A stretch of 64,000 nucleotides of DNA, taken from Methylobacterium sp. Leaf112 (lineage in GTDB: Bacteria; Pseudomonadota; Alphaproteobacteria; Rhizobiales; Beijerinckiaceae). A program made the position numbers and the translations under genes. A model generated the notes under the pieces. That model worked only from the letters and a program-made list of their open reading frames with translations. It did not search any database and was not told where the DNA came from. The stretch lies in NCBI RefSeq assembly GCF_001423295.1, contig NZ_LMNG01000023.1, positions 856 to 64,855 on the forward strand, in the 5' to 3' direction. Positions 25,506-33,853 of this stretch are shown one piece after another. The stretch's first letter is position 1. Each line of letters starts with the position of its first letter.

Positions 25506-26750
25506 TCAGTACGCGATGGTGATGGCGCGCTCGCGGCCCTCGGCATCGGTCACGAGAAGGCGCGGCACCGGCCGGTCGAAGCGCCAGACCCGTAAACCAT
25601 CCGTGGTCTGGGCCATGGCGTCCTGAACCGGGTTCACGACGACGACGGGTCCGCGCACGTAGAGCCGCCCGCCGTAGCTCCAGGCCGACACCACGGGGTC
25701 GTCGACCCGCAGGCGCAGGGCGGAGCGGGGCGGGACGCCGGTGCCGAAATCGTCCATCAGCCGGTCGGGGTCCGGCGGGCCGCCCGCGCGCCGAACCCGG
25801 GTCGAGACGAGGCGCGCGGGGCCGGCATCCGCCCCCGCGGCGGCGGCCACGAGCGCCGTGTGCCGGGCGTTGACGGGCCCCTCCCGGAGGAGCCGGCTCG
25901 CCGCCGCGGTGGACGCGGCCTCGGCGTCCGGCGCCCGGCCGGCGGCCGAGGCGCCGCGCCCGCGCACCGTGATGGCGACGGGCAGGTCCACGGTCTCGAT
26001 CCCGCGTCCGCCGCTGCGCACGATCAGCACGATCGGCAGGGGGTAGTTCTCGATGGTGATCGAGATGTTGCCGTAGGTGGAGACCCGGCAGGGCATGATG
26101 TGGATGGTGCTGGGGCGCTCGGCCGGCGCCACGGCCTGGCCGCCGCAGCCGCCGCCGTCGACGGCGAACATGCGCGGGTCGTAGGCGGTCGCGGTGATCG
26201 GCCAGGGATGGCCGCCACCGTCGAGGATCGTGATCGGCGTGACCATCCCGAAGGCGAGGTGCACGACCTGGGGCGCCGCCATGTCGACCTGAGGCTGGAT
26301 GCTCATCAGCTTCGGCCGGACCTTGGGCGGCGGCTCGTCCGAGTAGCCCGACGCCATGGCGGCGCTCTGCGCATCGATGATTCGGTTTCGGATCGCTCCG
26401 ATGTTCCCGGGGGTGAGGATCGCACCGCCCGACCGGTCGGTCATGGCGCTCTGGAGCGCGGAGACCTCGGCCGGCGTGAGCTCGCGCGGCGGCGGAGGCG
26501 TCGCGGCCCGCTGCGCCTGGGGGGCCGGGCCGGGGGGCGCAGAAGCCGAGGAGGGCCCAGAAGCCGAGGGCGGCGCGGGAGCCTCGCCCGCGACCGGGCG
26601 GGCGGGTTCGGCCTGCGCCACCTGGGTCGCGGCACGCGCCTGCGCCAGGGCCGGCGCCGCTCCGCCCGGCGCCAGAACGCAGAGCCACACCACCAGGGGT
26701 GGCGAAAATTTCCTGCTGATCAAGCCCGAAAGCCTCTTCGCCTCACGCAC
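25506..26750 (-). CDS. DotH/IcmK-like outer-membrane core protein
   Basis: A 414-aa secreted protein, first gene of the long minus-strand operon. The signal peptide spans about 1-38 (hydrophobic VVWLCVLAPGGAAPALAQA), followed by a Pro/Ala-rich linker. The N-terminal helix region reads LTPAEVSALQSAM, and the core has VVHLAFGMVTPITILDGGGHPWPI (about 163-185), STIHIMPCRVSTYGNISITIENYPLPIVL and DLPVAITV. This arrangement is that of DotH/IcmK (TraN of IncI plasmids), which forms the outer-membrane ring of type IVB machines with DotC, DotD and DotG. GTG 26750 was chosen because a GAGGGGTGG ribosome site precedes it and the signal peptide follows; upstream sequence has no gene-like character. The stop is 103 bp before dotG. 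Confidence 0.82.
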   Translation of the reverse strand: MREAKRLSGLISRKFSPPLVVWLCVLAPGGAAPALAQARAATQVAQAEPARPVAGEAPAPPSASGPSSASAPPGPAPQAQRAATPPPPRELTPAEVSALQSAMTDRSGGAILTPGNIGAIRNRIIDAQSAAMASGYSDEPPPKVRPKLMSIQPQVDMAAPQVVHLAFGMVTPITILDGGGHPWPITATAYDPRMFAVDGGGCGGQAVAPAERPSTIHIMPCRVSTYGNISITIENYPLPIVLIVRSGGRGIETVDLPVAITVRGRGASAAGRAPDAEAASTAAASRLLREGPVNARHTALVAAAAGADAGPARLVSTRVRRAGGPPDPDRLMDDFGTGVPPRSALRLRVDDPVVSAWSYGGRLYVRGPVVVVNPVQDAMAQTTDGLRVWRFDRPVPRLLVTDAEGRERAITIAY

Positions 26751-27019
26751 GTCACCACCCCTCGGTTGTGGCGGGATCGGCTCACCTGCCGTGCTTCGGC
26801 GCCGAAACGCAATGCCATTCCTGCCACACCCCGGGTTTTCGGCAACAACTCGGCGGAGCGGGAACGCCTGAAAATCGCAGGGCGCCAGGGGACCGTGCTT
26901 CGGTTCTGTGCTCCCCCGGACACAGGGCCCGGCAATCACCGGCGGACCCGCCGAATCGGATTGACGCGGGCGCTTCCGAACGGGGATGACAACTTCTGGT
27001 TATTGCAGGGAGCCCGGGT
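26751..27019. promoter_or_regulatory. Divergent control region between dotH and the lipoprotein-dotC operon
   Basis: 269 bp separate two divergently transcribed units that both encode Dot-type core proteins, so a shared regulator could act here. A weak candidate -35 (TTGACG at about 26961) faces the lipoprotein gene. No clear consensus -10 or enhancer-type element was identified. Confidence 0.4.
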
Positions 27020-27154
27020 ATGAAGTCGCTACGCCTGCTCGTCCTGGTTGCGGCGGCCCTCGGCCTTCAGGCCTGTTCCTCGACGGGCGGCACGGGCTCG
27101 CCCGAGAGCACGCGAAGCTTCCTCAAGGACGAGATGGGCCGGCGCGGTCTATGA
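27020..27154 (+). CDS. 44-aa mini-lipoprotein preceding dotC
   Basis: A complete small gene: ATG 27020, stop TGA 27152-27154. A positively charged start, a hydrophobic stretch (LLVLVAAALGLQ) and a lipobox LQAC place the lipidated Cys at residue 19, leaving a mature peptide of only 26 residues (CSSTGGTGSPES..., ending GRRGL). Its stop overlaps the dotC ATG (ATGA), so the two are translationally coupled. DotC and DotD of Legionella are lipoproteins; here DotC has no lipobox and this tiny lipoprotein precedes it. It might anchor or template the DotC ring. It is too short for DotD, which carries a secretin-like N domain. Function unknown; the coding call rests on the lipobox and coupling. Confidence 0.75.
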   Translation: MKSLRLLVLVAAALGLQACSSTGGTGSPESTRSFLKDEMGRRGL

Positions 27155-28305
27155 GGCTCGTTCGTCCGCTCCTCGCCGCGACGATGTCGCTCGCTCCGGT
27201 CGCCGCGACCGCTCAGGTGAGTCCGATCCTCGCGGCGACCCAAGCCGCGGCCCCCTTCGTGCCCGGCGCCTTCGCCCCCGCGCCCTATCCCTACGGGGCG
27301 CCGGCCGGGTACGGCGGCTTCTATCCTCCCCCGTATCCCGGCTACGGATCGCCCTACCCCGCCACCAATCCCGCCCTGAACCAGATCACCCAGTCGCAGG
27401 GGAGCCCGAACGTGCCGAGCCGCGCCGGCGCGACGCAGATGCAGGGTCTGCTCGGCGGTGGCCAAGGGGGCGGTCAGGGCGGCGGTCAGGGCGGCGGCGG
27501 CCAGGGAGGAGGATCCGGCGGTGGCGGATCGCCGGGCGGCGGCGGCGCTGCGATGCTTCCCGCGCCCGATCCGGACACCAGCTACGAATTGCTGCAGGAT
27601 CCGGGCTCGCCGGTCTACGGCCGCTACGGCGGCCTGCGCTCGAAGAACGGCGACATCCGCCAGCAGGTGATCGCCCAGGCGGCCCGCGGCGTCGGCGTGC
27701 GCCAGGGCTTCGCGGACGAGACGGCCCAGATCAACGCCGAACTCGACGGCGCCTACGGCGCGGCCCTCGACCGGCGCTACGACTTCGCGCCCCTGATGAT
27801 CGACCGTACCCTGGTGCCGCCCGTCATCGTCGAGCTGCGCCGCCTCGGGGAGCGGGCCGACGACCGGCGGCTCTACCTCACCCTGGGCGCCTTCGAGATC
27901 GTGCGGCCGGCGCGCCTCGCCCTCGCGCCTCCGGGCTGGCGCGACTACCTCTACAACACGGGCGTGCCGCCGACGCTGCCGCCATCGGCATCCGAGGTCC
28001 GGCCCGAGGGCGGCGCCGAGGAGGGCGTCTGGGGGATCGCCTTCGAATCCGGCGTCGCGGTCGGGATCGCCGAGGCGCGCGCCAGCTTCACCGCCAACCT
28101 CGACCGCCTCGAGCGGGACCATGCCGGGATGGGCCGCTATCACGACCTCGCCCGCAGCGGCGCCGTCAGCCTGCCCGTGGTCGGAACGTCGGCCCGCCGG
28201 GTGCGCGTGGCGGCGGACGGCGCGCGCGCCTTCGTGGGCGAGCGCGTCGTCAGCCTGCAGGTGAGCCCCCGGTTTCGCGCCGCAGCCCCCGCCGCCTTCC
28301 GTTGA
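27151..28305 (+). CDS. DotC-like outer-membrane core protein
   Basis: A 384-aa secreted protein: signal peptide about 1-22 (ending ATAQ, no lipobox), a Pro/Tyr/Gly-rich segment (35-75), a polyglycine-glutamine linker (about 102-132) and a DotC domain (about 160-375). DotC landmarks: GVRQGFADETAQINAEL, RRYDFAPLMIDRTLVPPVIVE, PPGWRDYLYN, and ANLDRLERDHAGMGRYHDL with VSLPVV after it. In Dot/Icm systems DotC helps insert DotH into the outer membrane and forms the core disk. Legionella DotC is about 300 aa and lipidated; this one is longer at the N-terminus and not lipidated. The ATG at 27151 overlaps the lipoprotein stop, and the stop overlaps the TTG start of the next gene. Confidence 0.85.
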   Translation: MRLVRPLLAATMSLAPVAATAQVSPILAATQAAAPFVPGAFAPAPYPYGAPAGYGGFYPPPYPGYGSPYPATNPALNQITQSQGSPNVPSRAGATQMQGLLGGGQGGGQGGGQGGGGQGGGSGGGGSPGGGGAAMLPAPDPDTSYELLQDPGSPVYGRYGGLRSKNGDIRQQVIAQAARGVGVRQGFADETAQINAELDGAYGAALDRRYDFAPLMIDRTLVPPVIVELRRLGERADDRRLYLTLGAFEIVRPARLALAPPGWRDYLYNTGVPPTLPPSASEVRPEGGAEEGVWGIAFESGVAVGIAEARASFTANLDRLERDHAGMGRYHDLARSGAVSLPVVGTSARRVRVAADGARAFVGERVVSLQVSPRFRAAAPAAFR

Positions 28306-28886
28306 GGCGCTTCGCGCGCCGCACCGTCCTGGGCGGTCTCCTCGCCGGAGCGTGGCCGGGCGACGCCGCCTATGCCGACGCCCTCGCGTCCCTGCGTGAC
28401 CGGCCCAACGGCCGTGACCGTCTCTGGCTGCGCCGCGCCGACGGCTCGGAGATCGTCAGCCGGTTTCGGGACCCGTCCGGCGCCTACGACCGCGCGCAGA
28501 TCCTCCTGCTGTCATGGTTCATGCGCGACATCCGCGACGACGAACGGGCGGTCTGGATGGAGCCGCGCCTGTTCGACCTCCTCGCCTCGGTCCAGTCGAG
28601 CATGGCGGCGGTCCACGGCGCCCCGCTCCCCCTCCTGGTGACCAGCGGCTACCGGACCCCGGCCCACAACGCCGCCCTGGAGAACGCGGCGCGCCAGTCG
28701 ATGCACGTCTACGGCTATGCCGCCGACGTGCAGGTGAAGGGGTACGCCCCCAGCGCCGTCGCCCTCGCGGCCTCCTTCGTCTCGGACGGCGGCATCGGCC
28801 TCTACGACAGCTTCACCCATCTCGATGTCTGGACCCGCCGCAGCTGGGGCGGCGAAGCCAGGAAGCCGCCGGAGCCGTCGCCCTGA
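28302..28886 (+). CDS. DUF882/YcbK-like M15-type peptidoglycan peptidase
   Basis: A 194-aa exported protein of the DUF882 (YcbK, peptidase M15 fold) family, zinc carboxypeptidase-like enzymes acting on murein peptides. A twin-arginine-type signal occupies 1-25 (RRFARRTVLGGLL). The conserved metal-site motifs are SGYRTPAHNAAL, QSMHVYGYAADVQV (His and Asp ligands) and THLDVW (His ligand). It starts at TTG 28302, the only start that keeps the signal and overlaps the dotC stop (TTGA). Being the third gene of the lipoprotein-dotC unit, it probably opens or remodels peptidoglycan where the secretion envelope complex is inserted. A similar housekeeping role cannot be excluded. Confidence 0.85.
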   Translation: MRRFARRTVLGGLLAGAWPGDAAYADALASLRDRPNGRDRLWLRRADGSEIVSRFRDPSGAYDRAQILLLSWFMRDIRDDERAVWMEPRLFDLLASVQSSMAAVHGAPLPLLVTSGYRTPAHNAALENAARQSMHVYGYAADVQVKGYAPSAVALAASFVSDGGIGLYDSFTHLDVWTRRSWGGEARKPPEPSP

Positions 28887-28963
28887 GCGGGGGCGGAGTG
28901 GTTCTTCCGCGGCGCGGGCCATCGGTCGCCCCGGCGCCCGCGATCACGCGACACCCATTCCCC

Positions 28964-29434
28964 TCAGTGCGGGCTCTCCACGGCGAAACTTCGGATCGCC
29001 GGGTCGAGCGAGGTCTCGAACGCGACCGGCTCCGGGCCGGCGCCGAGGTGCGCGACGGCCTCGATGCGGATGCGCAGCAGGCGTTCGAGGGGATCGCGGC
29101 CCTTGACGACGCTCACCCGCACGGAGTGGAACCGCGGCTCGAACGCCTTGATGGTGGCTTCGAGGGCGCGGGCGAGGTCGGTGCGCTGCTCGGCCGTGGC
29201 GAGCGGCGCGCCGACGAAATCCTCGACGCCGTAGCCGGGCAGCGCTCCGCGCAGGGCGGTGAAGGCCGCCGGCAGGGTCGTGGGCCTCCGGCGGGTGTTG
29301 AGGAGCGATTCGAGGTCGCGCCGGAAGCCCTCGCGGATGCGGCGCAGCGCGTCGCTCCGCGCCCGCGGCGGGTCCGCCGCCCGCTCGGGCTCGTCGTCGA
29401 TCAGCCGATCGAGGAGGGAGGCCTGGAGGCGCAT
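28964..29434 (-). CDS. tssE: Type VI secretion baseplate subunit TssE (gp25-like)
   Basis: A 156-aa TssE/gp25-like lysozyme-fold protein without catalytic residues, linking baseplate wedge to the first sheath ring. Landmarks: SLLDRLIDDEP, RREGFRRDLE-type helix (here RIREGFRRDLESLLNTRR), LPGYGVEDFVG, IKAFEPRFHSVRVSV. The ATG at 29434 follows the tagJ stop by 8 bp and begins MRLQASLLDRL, matching the family start. Last gene of the tssA-B-C1-C2-tagJ-E block; it converges with the DUF882 gene. Confidence 0.93.
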   Translation of the reverse strand: MRLQASLLDRLIDDEPERAADPPRARSDALRRIREGFRRDLESLLNTRRRPTTLPAAFTALRGALPGYGVEDFVGAPLATAEQRTDLARALEATIKAFEPRFHSVRVSVVKGRDPLERLLRIRIEAVAHLGAGPEPVAFETSLDPAIRSFAVESPH

Positions 29435-29442
29435 GCCGCGGC

Positions 29443-30252
29443 TCAGCGCGGCGCGAAGGCGACGCGGCCGAGGCTCAGGAACTCGCGCACCGCCTCGCCG
29501 ACGAGCCAGACGCGCTGGCCGCGCCCCCGCACCGTGCCGCCGGGCAGGTCGATCCAGGCGGTCTCGCGGGCGAGACGCGCCGCCTCGCCGGCCTCCGGAT
29601 CGTGATACTGCGCCAGGACGAGGAAGGTGGTCTCGCGTCCGTCCACGAGGCGCGCCTCGGCCCGGCGCCAGAGCAGGTCGGTCGGGCGCCGGGGCGGCGC
29701 GAACACCAGGCTCTCGACCCGCTCCGGCGCGAGCCAGAGGTAGCGCCCGGCGAGCGTCAGCGCCTCGAATCCGGCCTGAGACAGGTCGCACACGTCGCGG
29801 ACCTCCTGCATCGCGCCCGCGTCGACGGCGGCCAGAATCGGCGGCATCGCCTCGAGGGCGAGGCGTGCGGCCTCGGCGGCCGCGGCATCGCCCGCCCGCA
29901 CGGCGAGGGCCAACCGCATCGCCTCCCCCTGACGCGCGGTCGGGCCGTCGATGAAATCCGGGAGGGCGCCCTGGTGGTGCCAGGCCTCCCGCGCCACGGC
30001 GGCCCGTAGCAGGTGGCGCATGGCGACGAGGGCCGTCGCCTCGGCCGGCGCGTGTTCCATGGCGACCTGAAGCTGCGCTTCGGCCCGGTCGAGGGCGCCG
30101 GCGAGCACCAGCAGTTCGGCCAGGGCGAGGCGCGCCGCGGCCTGCGTCGGCCGGGCCTTCACGCCCTGCGAGGCGACCGCGATCGCATCGTCGAGGCGCC
30201 CGGCGTCGAGGAGGTCGGCGAGACCGGTCGGCGCGTCGTCGGTCGTGGTCAT
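29443..30252 (-). CDS. tagJ: TagJ/ImpE-family T6SS accessory protein
   Basis: A 269-aa ImpE/TagJ protein. Its N-terminal half has tetratricopeptide-like helices (LLDAGRLDDAIAVASQGVKARP, LAELLVLAGALDRAEAQL). The conserved C-terminal domain has GRYLWLAPERVESLVFAPPRRPTDLLWRRA. In Pseudomonas the homologue binds the TssB N-terminus and ClpV and modulates sheath recycling. It is placed directly after the sheath genes (28 bp after tssC2) and before tssE, fitting that role. Cytoplasmic. Confidence 0.9.
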   Translation of the reverse strand: MTTTDDAPTGLADLLDAGRLDDAIAVASQGVKARPTQAAARLALAELLVLAGALDRAEAQLQVAMEHAPAEATALVAMRHLLRAAVAREAWHHQGALPDFIDGPTARQGEAMRLALAVRAGDAAAAEAARLALEAMPPILAAVDAGAMQEVRDVCDLSQAGFEALTLAGRYLWLAPERVESLVFAPPRRPTDLLWRRAEARLVDGRETTFLVLAQYHDPEAGEAARLARETAWIDLPGGTVRGRGQRVWLVGEAVREFLSLGRVAFAPR

Positions 30253-30280
30253 GGTCAGGCCTCTGGCGGGGGAAACGGCG

Positions 30281-31693
30281 TCACGCGCCGCTCTGTGCGG
30301 TGGTGACCTCGGCGACGAGCTGGAAGCTCGCCGCGACGTCGTCGAGCTGGAAATGCGGCTGCAGGCGCAGGGTGCACCCGAGCACGCCGGGGCGGCCGGG
30401 GATCTCGCGTACTTCGACGCCGGCGTCGCGCAGGGGATAGCGCGCCTTCAGTTCCGGAGCGGCCGTGTCGTTGCCCAGGCGGTACCGGCCGAGCCAGTCG
30501 ACGATCAGGCGCTCCACCGCGGGGGCGTCGCCGAGGCGCCCGACCTGATCGCGCATCATCACCTTGAGCGTATGGGCGAAGCGCGCGGCGCAGAGCACGT
30601 ATTGCAGCATGGCGGCGAGCCGGGCGTTCTCCTCGGCCGCGGCGCCCAGGCTGTGGGGCGGCCGATGCAGGGACGGGTTGGCGTTGAACACCAGGGAGGC
30701 CGTGAACGGCACCCAGCCCACCGGGATGATGCCCTGGTCCGACAGCTGGCGTTCCTGGCTGGCGGTGAGGCGGATCTCCACGGGGGGCTGCGCGGCGAGG
30801 CCCGGCCGATCGGTGCCGAAGGAGAGCGTCGGCAGGTCGGTGACGAGGCCGCCGCCATCCTGGTCCTGCGGGGCGCCGCGCAGGTCCGCGAACCAGCCCG
30901 ACAGTCCGAAGGCGCGCAGGACGACCCGGGCGAAGGCGTAGATCGGGCTGCCCCACAGGAGGGCATGGCCATCGGCCCGCACATCCTCCTCGAACGGGAA
31001 GCCGTCCACCCGGCCGCGATGGTGGGCGCGGTGCGGCCGGCGCATGAGCACGCGCGGCGCCAGGATGCCGAGGAACCGGCAATCCTCCGTCTCGCGCAGG
31101 CTCTTCCAGCGGAGGAAGTCGGGCCCGTCGAAGGCGCCGCCGAGCTGCGGCAGCCCGTCGAGGTCCGTGAAGGCGTCGACCGCGAGGGTTTCGGGCCGCA
31201 ATGCGGTGAGGAACGGCGCGAAGGCCGCGGCCGCCACGCCGGCGATGCCCTTGAGCGCGGCGATGTCGTCGGTGCGGTCGACGGGATCGAAGCGGTGGCC
31301 GACCGCATAATCGCCGAGCAGCAGCCCGAACGGCTCGCCCCCCGGCATGCCGAATTCCTGCGCGTAGACGAGCTCGAACAGGCGGCTCTGATCGAACTCG
31401 ACCGCCCGCTCGAAATCCCGGCACAGGTCGCGCCAGGACACCGAGAGCAGTTTGACCTGGACGTCGCCCGTCTCGGTCGCCACCCCGACCAGGTAGGCGA
31501 GACCGCGCCAGCGCGCCTCGAACGCCTGGAACTCGGCATGATGCAGGATCGCGTTGACGGACGTGTTGAGCGCGCGGTCGATCAGCGCGACGAGGCGGTC
31601 GGCCTGCCTGCGCGCGGCCGCGCCATCGGACGGGGCCGCCTGCCCCATCCCCCCGAAGGACGATGCGGGCTGTGCGCGGTCCGCGTCGAGCAC
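30281..31693 (-). CDS. Second TssC-type sheath protein (ImpD-like, diverged)
   Basis: A 470-aa TssC/VipB-family large sheath subunit, clearly related to but diverged from the gene just upstream: YLVGVATETGDVQVKLL, FDQSRLFELVYAQEFGMPGGEPFG, GDYAVGH, EIPGRPGVLGCTLRLQPHFQLDD. It lacks about 40 N-terminal residues of TssC1. Agrobacterium also carries two adjacent tssC genes, one of which (TssC41) is the main partner of TssB. The second copy may cap the sheath or tune its length; function not predictable. GTG start at 31693, 7 bp after tssC1. Confidence 0.9.
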   Translation of the reverse strand: MLDADRAQPASSFGGMGQAAPSDGAAARRQADRLVALIDRALNTSVNAILHHAEFQAFEARWRGLAYLVGVATETGDVQVKLLSVSWRDLCRDFERAVEFDQSRLFELVYAQEFGMPGGEPFGLLLGDYAVGHRFDPVDRTDDIAALKGIAGVAAAAFAPFLTALRPETLAVDAFTDLDGLPQLGGAFDGPDFLRWKSLRETEDCRFLGILAPRVLMRRPHRAHHRGRVDGFPFEEDVRADGHALLWGSPIYAFARVVLRAFGLSGWFADLRGAPQDQDGGGLVTDLPTLSFGTDRPGLAAQPPVEIRLTASQERQLSDQGIIPVGWVPFTASLVFNANPSLHRPPHSLGAAAEENARLAAMLQYVLCAARFAHTLKVMMRDQVGRLGDAPAVERLIVDWLGRYRLGNDTAAPELKARYPLRDAGVEVREIPGRPGVLGCTLRLQPHFQLDDVAASFQLVAEVTTAQSGA

Positions 31694-31700
31694 CGGGCGA

Positions 31701-33194
31701 TCAGCCCTGCCGCGGGATGCGGGCCACCATGCGCAGGGAGGTCGTGAGCTCCTCCATCTGCAGCCAGGGCCGCATCCACGTGATGGCGTTGTAGGAGCCG
31801 GGCCGGCCGGGGATTTCCTGGACCTCGACCTTGGCCTCGCGCAGGGGATAGCGGGCCTTCATCTCCGCGCCAGCGTCGTCGTTGGCGTTGACGTAGTTGC
31901 CGATCCAGCGGTTGAGCCACTTCTCGCAGTCCTCGGCCTCCATGAAGGAGCCGATCTTGTCGCGGGCGATGACCTTCAGGTAGTGCGCGAACCGCGCGGT
32001 GGCCATGATGTAGGGCAGCCGGGACGAGATCGCGGCGTTGGACGTCGCCTCCGGGCGATCGTACTTCTCGGCCTTGTGGGTTGTTTGCGCGCCGAAGAAC
32101 ACGGCGTAATCGGTGTTCTTGTAGTGGCAGAGCGGCAGGAACCCGAGCTTGCCGAGTTCGGCGTCGCGCCGGTCGGTGATGCCGACCTCGGTGGGGCATT
32201 TGAGGTCGAGGTCGCCGTCATCGCTCTGGAAGACGTGCATCGGCAGGGATTCGACCTTGCCGCCGCTCTCGGCGCCGCGGATGGCGGTGGCCCAGCTGGT
32301 CTTGGCGAAGGCGTCGGTCAGGCGGGCGCCGAGGACGAACGCGGCATTCGACCAGCAATACTGCGCGTGGGTGAGGGATGTGCGCTCGCCGACGAGCCCG
32401 CCGGGCGTCTCCTCGAAATCGAACTCGTCCACCGAGCGGGTCTCGCGGCCGTAGGGCAACCGCGCGAGGACGCGCGGCATGGTCAGGGTGACGAAGCGGG
32501 AATCCGGCGAATCCCGGTAGGAGCGCCACTTGGCGTATTCCACCGTGTCGAAGATCTTCTCGAGGTCGCGCGGCCGGGCGAGATCGCGGAAATCCTCGAA
32601 GCCGAACAGCTTCGGGCTCGCGGCGGCGATGAAGGGCGCGAACGCGGCACCCGCCACGCCCGAGAGCCCCTGCAGCATCTCGATGTCCTCGAAGTGGTTC
32701 GAGAACTCGTAGTTGCCGATGAGCGCGCCGTACGGCTCGCCGCCGGGGGTGCCGAACTCGTTCTCGTAGATCGCCTTGAAGATCTGGCTCTGGTCGAACT
32801 CCGTCGCCTTGAGCAGATCCTTGCCGAGCTCGCGCTTCGAGACGTTGAGCACGCGGATCTTGAGGTTGGCCGACGTCTCGCTGTTGTGGACGAGGTATTT
32901 CAGGCCGCGCCACGATCCTTCCAGCTTGAGGAACTCGGGATCGTGCATCACCGCCGCGAGCTGCCGCGAGATCCGCGCGTCGATCTCCGCGATGGCCCGG
33001 GTCAGGGTGACGGTGAGGTTGCGGTCGAAACTCACGGTGCCCGCGAGGGCGGTCTGCGTGAGGGTGCGCAACAGGCCCTCGGTCCGGTCCGGCTCCGTCT
33101 GCTTCGTCGCCGCGATGGCCGTATCGAGCAGGCTGGTGGAGCGCGTGACCGATTCCGTGGTCGGGAGGGTGCGGGGATCGGCGGATCGCGACAT
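31701..33194 (-). CDS. tssC: Type VI secretion contractile sheath large subunit TssC
   Basis: A 497-aa TssC/VipB, the large subunit of the contractile sheath. The length and motifs are canonical: [87 protein letters not shown] 33194, 2 bp after the tssB stop, so TssB and TssC should be made in fixed ratio and co-assemble. Confidence 0.97.
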   Translation of the reverse strand: MSRSADPRTLPTTESVTRSTSLLDTAIAATKQTEPDRTEGLLRTLTQTALAGTVSFDRNLTVTLTRAIAEIDARISRQLAAVMHDPEFLKLEGSWRGLKYLVHNSETSANLKIRVLNVSKRELGKDLLKATEFDQSQIFKAIYENEFGTPGGEPYGALIGNYEFSNHFEDIEMLQGLSGVAGAAFAPFIAAASPKLFGFEDFRDLARPRDLEKIFDTVEYAKWRSYRDSPDSRFVTLTMPRVLARLPYGRETRSVDEFDFEETPGGLVGERTSLTHAQYCWSNAAFVLGARLTDAFAKTSWATAIRGAESGGKVESLPMHVFQSDDGDLDLKCPTEVGITDRRDAELGKLGFLPLCHYKNTDYAVFFGAQTTHKAEKYDRPEATSNAAISSRLPYIMATARFAHYLKVIARDKIGSFMEAEDCEKWLNRWIGNYVNANDDAGAEMKARYPLREAKVEVQEIPGRPGSYNAITWMRPWLQMEELTTSLRMVARIPRQG

Positions 33195-33196
33195 CG

Positions 33197-33733
33197 TCAG
33201 AGAGCTCCGTCGGGGGTGTGGGTCGGCGGCGAGCCGGGTGCCTCGCGGTCGAGTTCGCCGACGAGGCGGCGCAGTTCGCCGTTGTCCTGCAGGATGCGTT
33301 CGAGCAGGAGCTCGAGATCCTCGGATCGGTCGGCCTTGGTCATGAGATCGCGCAATTCGTTGCGGGTCTCGAATAGCTTGGCCAGGGCCGGCACCTGCCT
33401 GACGATGGCGGCGGGCTCGAAATCGTCGAGCTTGTTGAAGCGCAGCTTCAGCGCCATCTGCGTCCCGTCGTCGGCGAGCGTGTTGTCGACGAGCAGGTTG
33501 AGGCCGGGCGCCATGCGCGCCATGACCTCGTCGAAATTGTCCCGGTCGATCTGGACGAACTTGCGTTCCCGGAACGGCTTGAGCGGCTCCGCCGGATTGC
33601 CGGTGAAATCACCCAGCACGCCGACGACGAAGGGAAGCTCCTTCTCGATCAGGGCGCCTTCGGTCTCGACCTCGTACTTGATATGGACGCGCGGCTTGCG
33701 CACGCGTTCGAGCTTCTCATGAATGCTGGACAC
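33197..33733 (-). CDS. tssB: Type VI secretion contractile sheath small subunit TssB
   Basis: A 178-aa TssB/VipA. The conserved [43 protein letters not shown] and [11 protein letters not shown] segments are present. Normal length is about 165-180. The frame opens at GTG 33733, with AGGAAGAGG a few bases upstream. 120 bp separate it from tssA, so an internal promoter is possible. It interlocks with TssC; its helix is the contact point for ClpV and TagJ. Confidence 0.97.
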   Translation of the reverse strand: MSSIHEKLERVRKPRVHIKYEVETEGALIEKELPFVVGVLGDFTGNPAEPLKPFRERKFVQIDRDNFDEVMARMAPGLNLLVDNTLADDGTQMALKLRFNKLDDFEPAAIVRQVPALAKLFETRNELRDLMTKADRSEDLELLLERILQDNGELRRLVGELDREAPGSPPTHTPDGAL

Positions 33734-33853
33734 GCGAACCTCTTCCTGTGCTGGAGCCGGGACGGCGATCTGGGCAGCGGGAGCGCCGCGGCGATCCGCG
33801 CGCGACGATCCGTGGCGGAGCCGAACCGGCCGGGATTTCGGACCTGGACGGCC

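Noticed and set aside
27020..27154. The mini-lipoprotein as a TssJ or DotD homologue
   Set aside because: At 26 mature residues it is far too short for either fold; only the lipobox is shared.
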